Shown here: positions 24,550 to 33,901 of the stretch, one piece after another | How the letters are laid out: every line of letters begins with the position of its first letter | Numbering within the stretch: position 1 is the stretch's first letter | IMG/VR virus record: IMGVR_UViG_3300032011_000033 | Coordinates: 1-40,143 of that record | Direction: 5' to 3' (one strand) | Length of the DNA: 40,143 nt | Source of the DNA: a virus | Made by a program: the position numbers and the translations under genes | The notes under the pieces: model-generated | The model's database searches: none | Told to the model about the DNA's origin: nothing | Seen by the model: the letters and a program-made list of their open reading frames with translations, nothing else

Positions 24550-25311
24550 ATGCCAAAAGTAAAGAGCACGGGAGACTTTGGGTCTCTCGAAGTTACGGAC
24601 GGAAGGGTCAAGATTCACCAACGAGATCCACTAAAACCCAAGGATACTTTTTATATCGAAGAGCTTCCTTGGACAGATAAGCAAAAACGCTTTATAGAAA
24701 TTTCCAAAGATAAGAATACAAGACTTATTTTATGTAAAGGCCCCGCAGGAAGTTCTAAAACTTTAACTGCAGTTTATTCAGCTTTAAACCTTTTAAATAA
24801 TTCTAAAGTCTCAGACGTTATATATATGCGCTCAGCCGTAGAAAGCTCTGACTCAAGATTGGGTTTTCTTCCCGGCGACGCAGATGAGAAACTTCACTAC
24901 TATAATTTGCCCTTTATGGACAAGCTAGATGAGCTTCTTAGCGAAGAGACTGTCAAAAAGCTTCAAAAAGAAAAAAGAGTATCTATTCACCCTGTTAACT
25001 TCGCTCGGGGGATGAGTTGGAACGGGAAAGCTATATTAATGGACGAAGCTCAAAATAGTTCTTTTCGTGAAATTGTTACAGTTTTAACACGTATTGGTAA
25101 ATATTCTAGATGTATTATTATGGCTGACCCTATGCAAACTGATTTAAAAAACGGAAACCGTGGAGGCTTCCTTAAACTCTATGATGTTTTTGATAATCAA
25201 GAAAGCAGGGATATGGGCATTCACACTTTCGAATTTAGTCAAGAAGATATCGTTAGGTCAGAACTGACCAAGTTTATCGTCTCCAAATTAGCGGAATGTG
25301 ATACTATTTAA
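24550..25311 (+). CDS. phoH: PhoH-like ATPase (253 aa)
   Basis: A 253-residue PhoH-family protein. Walker A is GPAGSSKT (64-71) and Walker B is ILMDEAQN (162-169, D165-E166). Between them is IYMRSAVESSDSRLGFLPGD, the conserved 'R...-LGFLPG' segment of PhoH, and later IIMADPMQTDLK. PhoH is common in aquatic phages; it binds nucleotide and probably RNA, with no settled role. The start at 24550 follows GTGTAAAA by 8 nt; the frame is open back to 24355 only through the minus gene. Its end overlaps the convergent minus gene by 8 nt. Confidence 0.9.
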   Translation: MPKVKSTGDFGSLEVTDGRVKIHQRDPLKPKDTFYIEELPWTDKQKRFIEISKDKNTRLILCKGPAGSSKTLTAVYSALNLLNNSKVSDVIYMRSAVESSDSRLGFLPGDADEKLHYYNLPFMDKLDELLSEETVKKLQKEKRVSIHPVNFARGMSWNGKAILMDEAQNSSFREIVTVLTRIGKYSRCIIMADPMQTDLKNGNRGGFLKLYDVFDNQESRDMGIHTFEFSQEDIVRSELTKFIVSKLAECDTI

Positions 25312-25579
25312 TCTGTTTATTTATTAACCCGGCAAGAACGGAAGAAAATTTCCTAACCTGTTTTTCTGACTTGTCCCAAAAAAAGGCATGAGTGACCTCT
25401 TCTATGAGAGTGCTCATTTTTCGCCTTTTCTTAAGCGTGGGATCCACTAGGATTCTGGGATTATCAGAGTCAGGAGAGTAACACAACCCATCCGCATTAT
25501 AGGTGTGATGGGGTTTTTTCCACATCAATTCGTATTCGATTCCATCCGAGGTTTTAAACTTGACGTTTTCCATGTCCAT
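25304..25579 (-). CDS. Putative metalloprotease-like protein (about 91 aa)
   Basis: Two start codons are possible: 25579 (5 nt after GTGTATAA) and 25573 (11 nt after). The protein has NPRILVDPTLKKRRKMSTLI, then EEVTHAFFWD: an E-x-x-x-H arrangement resembling the HExxH helix of phage ImmA/IrrE-type peptidase-like proteins, but the first His is replaced by Glu, so zinc catalysis is doubtful. Helical end. Single-gene minus unit. Confidence 0.55.
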   Translation of the reverse strand: MDMENVKFKTSDGIEYELMWKKPHHTYNADGLCYSPDSDNPRILVDPTLKKRRKMSTLIEEVTHAFFWDKSEKQVRKFSSVLAGLINKQIK

Positions 25580-25584
25580 ATAGG

Positions 25585-25592
25585 TTATACAC
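25585..25592 (-). promoter_or_regulatory. Putative late promoter (GTGTATAA)
   Basis: GTGTATAA on the minus strand, 5 or 11 nt before the two possible starts of the minus gene. Confidence 0.5.
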
Positions 25593-25630
25593 TTTTTTTG
25601 AAAAAACTGGGATTTTCAGTAATATATATA

Positions 25631-25638
25631 GTGTAATG
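25631..25638 (+). promoter_or_regulatory. Putative late promoter (GTGTAATG)
   Basis: GTGTAATG contains the ATG at 25636. The second in-frame ATG at 25645, 6 nt after the box, is therefore the likelier start. Confidence 0.5.
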
Positions 25639-25644
25639 TCATCT

Positions 25645-26040
25645 ATGAAGGTTTATTGCACGAATTGTGGGTCGGGAACAGAGTATTCTTTAAAGAAGCC
25701 TCAGTTTTGTTGCTCTTGTGGGGACCCTTTTGCGCAGATTAGTGCTAATTCTCCAAGAAGAGTATTTAAAGCTCAGGCTCCAGTTGTAAGCTCCCCTGTG
25801 GTAATGGAGGAAGAAGAGGAATATGAGGAAGAGTATATCCCCTCTATTGAGGGTTTAGATGTTGATATACAAGTGTCTCAAAGTTTTAGTAGTGTGCCTC
25901 TTGACCAACTTGCGGGAACCGCTAACGGAGAGAAGGATAACTACAGGAGGGAAGTGGATCCATCTTACTCTAAAGAGTCTATTGTTAACGACCTACAGAG
26001 AGAAGCCGGATCATCGCGACGATCCGATGCCCAGACCTAA
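25645..26040 (+). CDS. Zinc-ribbon protein heading the sigma/terminase operon (131 aa)
   Basis: MKVYCTNCGSGTEYSLKKPQ followed by FCCSCGDPF: two C-x-x-C pairs forming a zinc ribbon in the first 30 residues. Then a disordered acidic middle (VMEEEEEYEEEYIP) and a Ser/Arg-rich end. Such single-ribbon proteins often bind transcription machinery, and the next gene is a sigma factor overlapping by 14 nt. The start is chosen from the GTGTA box; an ATG at 25636 would add three residues. Confidence 0.65.
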   Translation: MKVYCTNCGSGTEYSLKKPQFCCSCGDPFAQISANSPRRVFKAQAPVVSSPVVMEEEEEYEEEYIPSIEGLDVDIQVSQSFSSVPLDQLAGTANGEKDNYRREVDPSYSKESIVNDLQREAGSSRRSDAQT

Positions 26041-26713
26041 AAAACCCAAATTTGAAGATTTCATAGAACAGATAGATGTAGAAATTAAAAAGAGAAGGTC
26101 CAAATGGAACCTTACTGCGTTATCTTGGATGGATTTTGATGATGTTTCTCAAATTTTAAGAATTCACATTTTTAAGAAGTGGCATCTATACGATACTAAG
26201 AAACCATTAAACCCTTGGATAAACCGGATTATATCCAATCAAATAAAAAACTTAATCCGAAACAATTACGGAAATTATTGCCGCCCCTGCCTCAAGTGTG
26301 CCGCAGCCGAAGCTGGTGACTTATGTTACATTTACGGTAAGCAATGTGACACGTGTCCTTTATATGCTAATTGGACAAGGACAAAAAAACAAGCCTATGA
26401 TGCTAAATTGCCGGTTTCTATCAATCAACATGCTACGGAGATAAATAGTACCGAGTATACGGGTTTGGACATTATTTCTCTAATGAAGAAGATTAACGAT
26501 AAAATGAAAGAGACCCTCAAGTCTTCTGAATGGAAAATCTATAAAGCTTTATATATCGACAACATGTCAGAGGAAGACGCTGCATCTTTAATGGGGTATA
26601 AGACAAATGAAAAGAATCGGGTTCCGGGATATAAACAGATTAAAAATGTCAAAAAGTCAATTATTCAAAAAGTTAAAAAAATGCTAAAAGAAGGAGAGAT
26701 AGAAATAATATGA
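26027..26713 (+). CDS. Phage sigma factor (late-transcription type)
   Basis: 228 residues from ATG 26027; the frame is open further upstream, but that part lies within the zinc-ribbon gene. WMDFDDVSQILRIHIFKKWH, then NPWINRIISNQIKNLIRNN, matches sigma70 region 2: an acidic 'D..Q' helix, then 'W...I..N..K...R'. A Cys-rich insert follows (CRPCLKC, C, CDTC), probably a zinc site. The C-terminus (WKIYKALYIDNMSEEDAASL, then NVKKSIIQKVKKML) reads as region 4 with its helix-turn-helix. Short two-region sigmas of this kind drive late genes in T4-like phages (gp55). The GTGTAWWW boxes of the neighbouring units are its likely target. Confidence 0.75.
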   Translation: MPRPKKPKFEDFIEQIDVEIKKRRSKWNLTALSWMDFDDVSQILRIHIFKKWHLYDTKKPLNPWINRIISNQIKNLIRNNYGNYCRPCLKCAAAEAGDLCYIYGKQCDTCPLYANWTRTKKQAYDAKLPVSINQHATEINSTEYTGLDIISLMKKINDKMKETLKSSEWKIYKALYIDNMSEEDAASLMGYKTNEKNRVPGYKQIKNVKKSIIQKVKKMLKEGEIEII

Positions 26714-27819
26714 GCTCCAAGAATATAGGACTTAACGAAGATCAACAGTTAGCAATTCTTACCGAGTGGAATAACCGCCCTGAGGACCCCCCTTATATAT
26801 CCCAATTGATAGAGTTAGTATTTCCAGATATCCCAGAAAAACAAAGAGACGGAAGATCAAAATACGGAAGAGCTGTAAAAAAGTTTTTAGCTGAAAAAAG
26901 TCTAGAAGCGAAAGTCTCTCATAAATATTACCCCAAAGAAAAGATCGAGCTAAACGACGAACAAAAAGAATTTGTCTCAAATAATTGTAGCGCGATGAAA
27001 CCGATGGAAATGGCGCGATTGATTTTTGATGATCCTAAAATATCCGCTTTAGATCAAAGGTATAAGGTCACGGTAGATTTCCTTAATACGGTTCCTAATA
27101 AAGTAAAGTATTCCGACAGTAATGAAGATGTCCCTGTCGAAGGTGGTTATCAACCTCCGAAGTCTGAGAGTCGAGCGTTAGTTCGGGTAAATAAATACGT
27201 TTACAATGGAATTAATAAAGAGAAAGTCACCACCAAAATAAAAAGGAACCTTTCTACTCTTATTGGCTACATGCATACTTTTCGCTTTCTTCATCAGATT
27301 AGCACTTATACTATTGAGACAGATCGAGAATTATTTGAAAGTAGTTTCGTTCGTTATACATGGGATAAATCCGATCTTTCTCAAGAAGAGGTAGATCAGT
27401 ATATAGTTTTAGCAGCGGAAGTGGTGATCGCTTCTAATATTCAAAGACGCGTAGAAAGGCTACAACAACTTCTTGATCAAAATGCAGAAGATACTGAAGG
27501 AAGACGAATGGCCATGAGTTTGGTTGAAGCTATTAACACGGCACAAACTGAATACAACCAATGCGTAAATCGCCAAACTAAATTACTTAACGAGCTTAAA
27601 GAAAAAAGAAGTCAACGCATGAGTAAGATCATGCAGGAATCTGCTTCTATATTAAACTTAGTGGAACTTTGGAAAGATGAAGAGTCTCGAAATAAAATGA
27701 TTAAGATCGCAGAGATTAGAAAGAAAAACGTCTCAACCGAGATAGAAAGGCTCACCTCTATGGAAGAGATCAAATCAAGAATAATGGGGATAAGTGAGGA
27801 GGAAGTTCTCAATGGTTAA
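26710..27819 (+). CDS. Large helical protein, possible terminase small subunit or DNA-binding partner (369 aa)
   Basis: 369 residues, overlapping the sigma gene by ATGA and the nuclease gene by 8 nt. The first 120 residues look like two winged-helix or HTH-like repeats (NEDQQLAILTEWNNRP, KYGRAVKKFLAEKSLEA, then NDEQKEFVSNN, KPMEMARLIFDDPKISALD). The C-terminal 150 are coiled coil (RRVERLQQLLDQNAEDTEG). Placed before a nuclease and the large terminase, it may recognise DNA for packaging; this is an inference from position and helices. Confidence 0.55.
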   Translation: MSSKNIGLNEDQQLAILTEWNNRPEDPPYISQLIELVFPDIPEKQRDGRSKYGRAVKKFLAEKSLEAKVSHKYYPKEKIELNDEQKEFVSNNCSAMKPMEMARLIFDDPKISALDQRYKVTVDFLNTVPNKVKYSDSNEDVPVEGGYQPPKSESRALVRVNKYVYNGINKEKVTTKIKRNLSTLIGYMHTFRFLHQISTYTIETDRELFESSFVRYTWDKSDLSQEEVDQYIVLAAEVVIASNIQRRVERLQQLLDQNAEDTEGRRMAMSLVEAINTAQTEYNQCVNRQTKLLNELKEKRSQRMSKIMQESASILNLVELWKDEESRNKMIKIAEIRKKNVSTEIERLTSMEEIKSRIMGISEEEVLNG

Positions 27820-28750
27820 CTGCGCTATTTGCGATAAGGAATTCCCCGAAGATAAAAATCTTCATCTTCATATAAAAGCTCATAAACTGTCGATAGGAGA
27901 ATATTATCAGTCCGAGTTTCCTCGCCATGACATGTATGATGAGAAGATTATAAAATTTAAAAATAAAGAACAATATTTATCGGCAGACTTTAACAATAAG
28001 GGAAACTTAAAAAAATGGCTAAAAGCTACGCCCCTAGAAACTGCTAAAAAATACTGTAAAGAGCTACTCACTAAGCGTAAGAAAGAAAAAGAACTAGAGT
28101 ACACTCCTACTGAAGTAGAGCTAAGAACTTTAATGGTTCCCCCTATTCCCTATTACCAGTTAATGTTTGGTGACTATTATGCTTTATGCGAAGAAATAGG
28201 ATTTAAAAATAAGTTTTCAATCTTCCCTAAGAAGTCTAGAGCCAAAGAAAGGTTTTCGGAAGAGCATGTTATCTACGTGGATTCACGTGAACAAAAACCT
28301 CTGGATATAAAAGACTTCCCCACAGAAGTTAAAGGTTTGAAATTTGGAGACTATTGCTTAAACGATAAAAAGAAAACCGGCAACTGTTACATAGAAAGGA
28401 AATCAGTCCCTGATTTGATAGGAACGTTAAGCTCGGGTCTCGAAAGGTTTGAAAGAGAGATAGAAAGAGCCGCAGAAGAAAAAGCTTATTTAGTAATTTT
28501 AGTTGAAAGAAAAATGGATGAGTGTCTAGCGTTTAATAAATTACGACATGTCTACAAAAAGAATACTAGAGTTACTCCTGATTTTATTTTTCACAACGTT
28601 AGGTACTTAATTCAAAAATTTCCCCATATACAATTCCTATTTGTAAAAGGAAGAGAGGAATGTGTGCGTGTAGTAAAGAGGATATTACTCACCAGTATTC
28701 CTCAAAAGAAATTTGATTTGCAACTAGCCTACGATTTGGAGTTGTTATAG
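27812..28750 (+). CDS. ERCC4 (XPF)-type nuclease with N-terminal C2H2 zinc finger (312 aa)
   Basis: Start at ATG 27812 behind a GAGGAGG site. A C2H2 finger (CAICDKEFPEDKNLHLHIKA, C4-C7-H18/20-H24) is followed by KLSIGEYYQSEFPRHD. The C-terminal half has VIYVDSREQKPLDI, LKFGDYCL and CYIERKSVPDLIGTLSSGLE: the D-R-E and E-R-K-S-x-x-D-L motifs of the ERCC4 nuclease, a restriction-like fold using metal to cut branched DNA. Between the sigma and terminase genes, it could resolve branched concatemers before packaging; the bacterial-phage role is inference. Confidence 0.75.
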   Translation: MVNCAICDKEFPEDKNLHLHIKAHKLSIGEYYQSEFPRHDMYDEKIIKFKNKEQYLSADFNNKGNLKKWLKATPLETAKKYCKELLTKRKKEKELEYTPTEVELRTLMVPPIPYYQLMFGDYYALCEEIGFKNKFSIFPKKSRAKERFSEEHVIYVDSREQKPLDIKDFPTEVKGLKFGDYCLNDKKKTGNCYIERKSVPDLIGTLSSGLERFEREIERAAEEKAYLVILVERKMDECLAFNKLRHVYKKNTRVTPDFIFHNVRYLIQKFPHIQFLFVKGREECVRVVKRILLTSIPQKKFDLQLAYDLELL

Positions 28751-28751
28751 C

Positions 28752-30584
28752 ATGTGGTATTGCCCCGATAAATATAAAAAAACCATCCCCAACTTAAATG
28801 AAGAGTTTCTTGATTTAAAAGGGGAGCTTCCAGATAGACAGGCTAAGATTACTTTAGCTAAGTTTATGCGTTCTAACTTGGGTTTTACTACTGAATTACT
28901 TTCGGGGATTAAACTGGCCCTCTACCAAGAGATAACTCTTAAGGCTTTTTTTAACCGCAACTTTAGCATGTGTGTCTGGGGTCGTGGATGTGGCAAAAGT
29001 TTCATCGCTGCCGTTTATTGTTTTTTGCAATGCGTATTCGAGCCTCGAACAAAAATTCTTATAGCTGGGCCGACTTTTCGTACTGCGCGGTTTATCTTTA
29101 ACAATTTAGAAAAGATAGTTGAATCGAAAGAAGCTCAGATGTTAGCTCATGCTTTTGGCGCTAAATCTAAACGTAATGATCAATTTGAATGGAAAATAAA
29201 CGAAGGGACTATTACCGCTATACCTTTAAGCGGAGAAAAGATTCGTGGTTTCCGCGCTAATATTTTGGTACTCGACGAGTTTTTATTATTACCGGAGGAT
29301 ACTATTAAGACAGTGCTAATGCCATTTTTGGTAGCTCCCCAAGATATGGCAGAAAGAATTAAGATAAGGGAAATGGAGGACGACTTAATTAAAAAAGGAC
29401 AAATGCAGGAAAAGGATAGAATCAAGTTTGAGAACAATTCAAAAATGATCGCTCTGTCTTCTGCGAGTTTTAGTTTTGAGAATCTTTTTAAGACTTATAA
29501 AGAATGGATGAACAATATCTACTCCGAAGAGATGCAGCAGTCTAACTACTTTATCTCTCAAATGGCTTTTGATTCTATTCCTTCTGACATGATAGATAGC
29601 ACTGTTATCGAAGAAGCCAGATCGGGAGGGTCCTCTAATTCTTCTTTTCAACGGGAATACTGTGCGCAGTTTACTGATGGGAGTGATAGTTATTTCAGCG
29701 CCAAGAAAATGCATGACTGCACCATCCCTGATGGGGAGAAACAGCACACTTTAACCAAGGGAGAAAAGGATAAAGAGTATATTTTAGGAATTGACCCTAG
29801 TTTTAGTAATAGCCCGAGTTCAGATTACTTTGCTATGTCCGTCTTAGAGCTGGATGAGGAAAAGGGAAATGAGTCTACCTTAGTTCACGCTTATGCAGTT
29901 GCAGGAGGAGATTTAAAAGATCACATCAAATATCTTCATTATTTAGTAACTCATTTCAATTTTTCTTTAATCATCATTGATAATGCGGGCTACCAGTTTA
30001 TCGATAGCGCTAATGAGTCCGAGCTTTTCCGAGACTCTAGGATAAATTTGAAATTTTTTGATTTTAACAGTGATAAAACAGGGGTGGATTACCAGCAGAT
30101 GCTACTAAAAGCTAAAAGTCAGTATAACAAAAAAGAGCATGTAATTTGCTTTAAACAGTTGTTTTCTACAACTTTTCTCCGTGAAGCTAATGAGTATTTG
30201 CAAGCTTCCATTGACCATAAGAGAATATGGTTTGCGTCTCGTACTGCGGCATGCGGAAGTTTTTTTGACAAGGTCTCTGCACAAGCTGTACCCATAAAAT
30301 TAATGCCTTATGAAAACAAGGGAGATTTAATCGAATTTCAGGATGACATTATATATCAAACCAGAAAGCAATGCGCGTTAGTAGAGGTAAAAACTACTGC
30401 TAAAGGCACTCAAACTTTTGATCTTCCTCAGCATTTAAAAAGGAGCACTTCAGCTAACCGCGCTCGTAAGGATAATTATACTACTTTAATGTTAGGCAAC
30501 TGGGCGGTTAAGGGCTATAATGATCTTAAAAATACTAAGCTGGAGCAAATTAATCACACATTTACTCCCAAGATGATAGCTTAG
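28752..30584 (+). CDS. Terminase large subunit (610 aa)
   Basis: A 610-residue packaging motor. Walker A is GRGCGKS (77-83) and Walker B is ILVLDEF (171-177, D175-E176). A coupling-motif region follows (MIALSSASF). The nuclease domain begins with YILGIDPSFSNSPSSDYF, whose Asp is the first metal ligand, then LIIIDNAG. Length and order fit large terminases: ATPase first, RNase H-type nuclease second. It starts 1 nt after the nuclease gene. It cuts concatemeric DNA and pumps it into the prohead through the portal encoded next. Confidence 0.93.
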   Translation: MWYCPDKYKKTIPNLNEEFLDLKGELPDRQAKITLAKFMRSNLGFTTELLSGIKLALYQEITLKAFFNRNFSMCVWGRGCGKSFIAAVYCFLQCVFEPRTKILIAGPTFRTARFIFNNLEKIVESKEAQMLAHAFGAKSKRNDQFEWKINEGTITAIPLSGEKIRGFRANILVLDEFLLLPEDTIKTVLMPFLVAPQDMAERIKIREMEDDLIKKGQMQEKDRIKFENNSKMIALSSASFSFENLFKTYKEWMNNIYSEEMQQSNYFISQMAFDSIPSDMIDSTVIEEARSGGSSNSSFQREYCAQFTDGSDSYFSAKKMHDCTIPDGEKQHTLTKGEKDKEYILGIDPSFSNSPSSDYFAMSVLELDEEKGNESTLVHAYAVAGGDLKDHIKYLHYLVTHFNFSLIIIDNAGYQFIDSANESELFRDSRINLKFFDFNSDKTGVDYQQMLLKAKSQYNKKEHVICFKQLFSTTFLREANEYLQASIDHKRIWFASRTAACGSFFDKVSAQAVPIKLMPYENKGDLIEFQDDIIYQTRKQCALVEVKTTAKGTQTFDLPQHLKRSTSANRARKDNYTTLMLGNWAVKGYNDLKNTKLEQINHTFTPKMIA

Positions 30585-30592
30585 GTGTAAAT
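30585..30592 (+). promoter_or_regulatory. Putative late promoter (GTGTAAAT)
   Basis: GTGTAAAT directly after the terminase stop, 12 nt before the portal ATG at 30605, with TTAAGG as a possible ribosome-binding site between. Confidence 0.5.
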
Positions 30593-30604
30593 TTAAGGTA
30601 AAAT

Positions 30605-32479
30605 ATGGCGGTAAGGAAGAAAACGGAACAAGGTTCGGAACCTCTAATGGCTAAGCATGAGTCCATAGCCAACTCTACGCGTACGCGCAGAAATAAGGCC
30701 GCAGATATTATCAGGACAGATCGGTTCCGGAATATAGAAAACGGTATGATACCGTTCAAGTATTCTCGGGGAGTGTCTAATAACTCCAATATTGAGGTTC
30801 GAGATACAATTATCCTGTGCCAGAAAGCTTATTATAACTTCTCAGTTTTCAGAAACACTATTGATTTAATGACAGAATTTTCTGTTAGCGATTTGTACTA
30901 TACCGGAGGAAGTCGCAAATCTAGGGATTTCTTTGAGACTCTTTTTAAGAGGATTAATATTGACGATCTACAGAGTAGGTTCTTTAGGGAGTATTATCGC
31001 TCAGGAAATGTTTTCATTTACCGTTTTAATGCCAAGATGGATAAAGCTGACGCTTTAAAGATAAATCAAACATTTGGCATAGCCGAGGCCTCCGAGGAAT
31101 TGGAGATTCCTGCTAAATACATTATACTGAATCCTTCGGATATCCAGTTGCAAGGAAGCATTTCTTTTAGTACTGGGGTTTATTACAAGGTGATTACGGA
31201 CTACGAGCTTCAAATATTACGTCATCCACAAACCGAAGAGCAACAGGAAGTCTTTGATAGTCTCCCTGAAGAAACTAGAAAATTAATAAATGATACAAAA
31301 GACGTAGGGATGTCAGCTGTTACCCTACCTTTGGATACTAATCGTTTGGTAGCTGTATTTTACAAAAAGCAGGATTACGAACCTTTTGCGGTTCCAATGG
31401 GCTATCCAGTACTGGAGGACATAAACTGGAAAGAAGAGATGAAGCAGATGGACATGGCGGTGGCTAGAACCACTAACCAAGCTATCTTGCTTATAACAAT
31501 GGGGGCCAAGCCTCAAGATGGAGGAGTAAATCAGAAGAATCTTATGGCCATGCAGAAGCTTTTTGAGAATGAATCTGTGGGGCGCGTATTAATTTCGGAT
31601 TATACTACTAATGCAAAGTTCGTCATTCCTGATATTGGGAACATTCTTGACCCCAAAAAGTATGATGTTGTTAATCAGGATATCCAAATGGGTCTCAATA
31701 ACATCCTATTAAGCGATGAAAAATTTGCCAATACAAGCATTAAAGTTCAAGTGTTTATGGAGAGACTCAAACAGAGTCGACGTGTCTTTCTTGAGAACTT
31801 TTTAATGCCTGAAATTCGGCGTATATCAAAAGAGATGGGTTTCAAGAATTACCCTACTGCTCATTTCGAAGATGTAGACCTTAAGGATACTTCTGTTTAT
31901 TCTCGAATTTATAGCCGCCTTATTGAATTAGGAGTTTTGACCCCTGAAGAAGGGATTCAGGCTATTGAGTCTGGACGTTTCCCAACATTGGAAGAGTCTC
32001 TAGAATCTCAAAAGAAGTTTCAAGAATATAAGAAGGAGGGTCTATATGAGCCTGTTATTGGGGGCGCTAAAATGCCTCAGATGACAGGTAGACCAACTGG
32101 ATCTAAAAAACCTAAAGAAGAAGATAAAAAGACACCAATAGGGACTAAGGCTACTTTAAACTTTAGTTTATCCAAGATTCAGGAGAATCTTAATTTGTCA
32201 GATAAGGTAAATATAGAGGTGGAGGCTTCTTTGCGCAAAATTCATAAACGTAAAAGACTTAGTAAACAGCAAAAGGAAGTAGCTCGCGAAATTACTAATA
32301 TTGTCATAGCAAATGAAAATCCTGAAAACTGGTTGGCTAAAGCAGGCAGATACGCTGCTGAACCCACAGACAGGGATCATGAGAGAGTCAAGAAGGTTCA
32401 AGACGTAGCTTACGAACATCAGGTAGATAACTTTTTAGCGGGGATACTTTATTCAAGTGTTTATGAAGGAGAAAAGTAA
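30605..32479 (+). CDS. Portal protein (624 aa)
   Basis: A 624-residue protein directly after the terminase. Its order suits a portal: a basic N-terminus, then VSDLYYTGGSRKSRDFFETL, FFREYYRSGNVFIYRF (about 135-150, the 'GN.-Y' segment common in portals), beta-rich clip region, a stem-like helix (QSRRVFLENFLMPEIRRISK) and a charged C-terminal tail. As a dodecamer it would form the DNA entry ring. There is no sequence motif as decisive as in the terminase, so the call rests on order, length and layout. The stop overlaps the next start (TAATG). Confidence 0.8.
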   Translation: MAVRKKTEQGSEPLMAKHESIANSTRTRRNKAADIIRTDRFRNIENGMIPFKYSRGVSNNSNIEVRDTIILCQKAYYNFSVFRNTIDLMTEFSVSDLYYTGGSRKSRDFFETLFKRINIDDLQSRFFREYYRSGNVFIYRFNAKMDKADALKINQTFGIAEASEELEIPAKYIILNPSDIQLQGSISFSTGVYYKVITDYELQILRHPQTEEQQEVFDSLPEETRKLINDTKDVGMSAVTLPLDTNRLVAVFYKKQDYEPFAVPMGYPVLEDINWKEEMKQMDMAVARTTNQAILLITMGAKPQDGGVNQKNLMAMQKLFENESVGRVLISDYTTNAKFVIPDIGNILDPKKYDVVNQDIQMGLNNILLSDEKFANTSIKVQVFMERLKQSRRVFLENFLMPEIRRISKEMGFKNYPTAHFEDVDLKDTSVYSRIYSRLIELGVLTPEEGIQAIESGRFPTLEESLESQKKFQEYKKEGLYEPVIGGAKMPQMTGRPTGSKKPKEEDKKTPIGTKATLNFSLSKIQENLNLSDKVNIEVEASLRKIHKRKRLSKQQKEVAREITNIVIANENPENWLAKAGRYAAEPTDRDHERVKKVQDVAYEHQVDNFLAGILYSSVYEGEK

Positions 32480-33897
32480 TGGCGAGGCCAAATGTAATTT
32501 ACAACTGTCAGGGCTTATTCGTAGGACCTGCACCGGAGACTGGTTATAATTTTATAGCTTATACCGGAGGGGCACCAACTAACGATCACTCTAATCTCTA
32601 CCAACAACTAAACCTTCTTCATTCTATAGATAGAGTACAGTCGGTAAGCTATTCTATTAACGTACCTCATACTAACATCACCCAAATAAACAAAAGAGGG
32701 ATAGTCGACAGACCTATAGTCAATTACCCTACAGTTAGTTTAAATTTCAACTATTTGTTGTGCGGAACCAAAAATGAAGCCCGCCTAGGTTTTAATGTCA
32801 ACTATCCGCAGTTTGAGTTTAATTTTAATGGAGCGCCTTACTATAGTGATAATTTAAATGTTTCATTATTATCTGGATTTTATGAAGAAGACAAGAATCG
32901 TAAGATATTAAGGCCCGGTGCTACTTTTGCAGTTAATCAATACCGCGACTGCAGAAACTTTTATGTAGCGGTCAATCAAGAAGGGACCGACTTAGATAAA
33001 CCTTACTTTAAAGAAAATTTTGCCGAAGCAGATGTTCATCAAGGGATAGATCCTAACGCCCCTGATTATCACGTAATAGGTTTTGGAAATTGCTACCTAC
33101 AATCTTACTCCACTCAAGGCTCAGTAGGTCAGCTAGCTTCAGCATCAGCTTCTTACACTGCTTACAATGTAGATTTTAATATGAGCGGAAGCGGTTTCAA
33201 GGCCCCCGACATCGATACAAAATTCGGAACTCCTTTTGACACTAACGATGTAGTTATTCCTCGGGTTTTAGCTAACGAAGGCTATCCAGCTCTTAAACCG
33301 GGGGATATTTCAATTACTACTGATTCCTTTTCGGGGTTAGGGGTGGATTTCGATAAGCTTCATATCCAGAGCTACAATATTGATATCAATTTAAATAAGC
33401 AACCGTTGCCTAATATGGGATATAGGTTTCCTGTAGACAACCGACCAGACGATTCTATATTAGCTAATCTTTCCATACAGGGAATTGTTGAATCGGGAAA
33501 TAGCGGATCTTTGGTAGACTTAGTAGAGATCAATAGTGGTTATGATTTTACTATAAAAGTCAACCCCACTCGTTGCAGTGGAGATACTACTGCCCCCATT
33601 AACGCGGGAGCTATCCCTATAGAAAGAGGAGATGAGGCCTTACGTTACAGCGTCGTTGGGGCTAAATTGGAGAATTTTGGTTATACGTCAAGTATTGGGG
33701 AAAATAAAGTTTTTGATGCTTCTTTTAGTGTCGAGCTAAATCCCGACGATAGAACTAACGGACTTTTTATAAGTGGCGTTCTTGGGGCAGAAAAAGTGGA
33801 AGATTTCATACTTTTAGAAAACGGAACAGATGATGGTTTTTATTTACAGCAAGAAACTAATGACTTATTAGTGACAAATCTGGTACCCCCTTACTAA
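32479..33897 (+). CDS. Virion protein, probably tail tube or tail-associated (472 aa)
   Basis: A 472-residue beta-rich protein, MARPNVIYNCQGLFVGPAPE onward. VQSVSYSINVPHTNITQINK, then RGIVDRPIVNYPTVSLNFNY, resembles segments of phage tail-tube-like proteins. Low charge and many Asn/Tyr/Gly suit a virion protein. Coupled to the portal by TAATG and preceded by GGAG. A major tail or head-tail connector is the best guess; the capsid gene is not within view. Confidence 0.6.
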   Translation: MARPNVIYNCQGLFVGPAPETGYNFIAYTGGAPTNDHSNLYQQLNLLHSIDRVQSVSYSINVPHTNITQINKRGIVDRPIVNYPTVSLNFNYLLCGTKNEARLGFNVNYPQFEFNFNGAPYYSDNLNVSLLSGFYEEDKNRKILRPGATFAVNQYRDCRNFYVAVNQEGTDLDKPYFKENFAEADVHQGIDPNAPDYHVIGFGNCYLQSYSTQGSVGQLASASASYTAYNVDFNMSGSGFKAPDIDTKFGTPFDTNDVVIPRVLANEGYPALKPGDISITTDSFSGLGVDFDKLHIQSYNIDINLNKQPLPNMGYRFPVDNRPDDSILANLSIQGIVESGNSGSLVDLVEINSGYDFTIKVNPTRCSGDTTAPINAGAIPIERGDEALRYSVVGAKLENFGYTSSIGENKVFDASFSVELNPDDRTNGLFISGVLGAEKVEDFILLENGTDDGFYLQQETNDLLVTNLVPPY

Positions 33898-33901
33898 AAG
33901 A

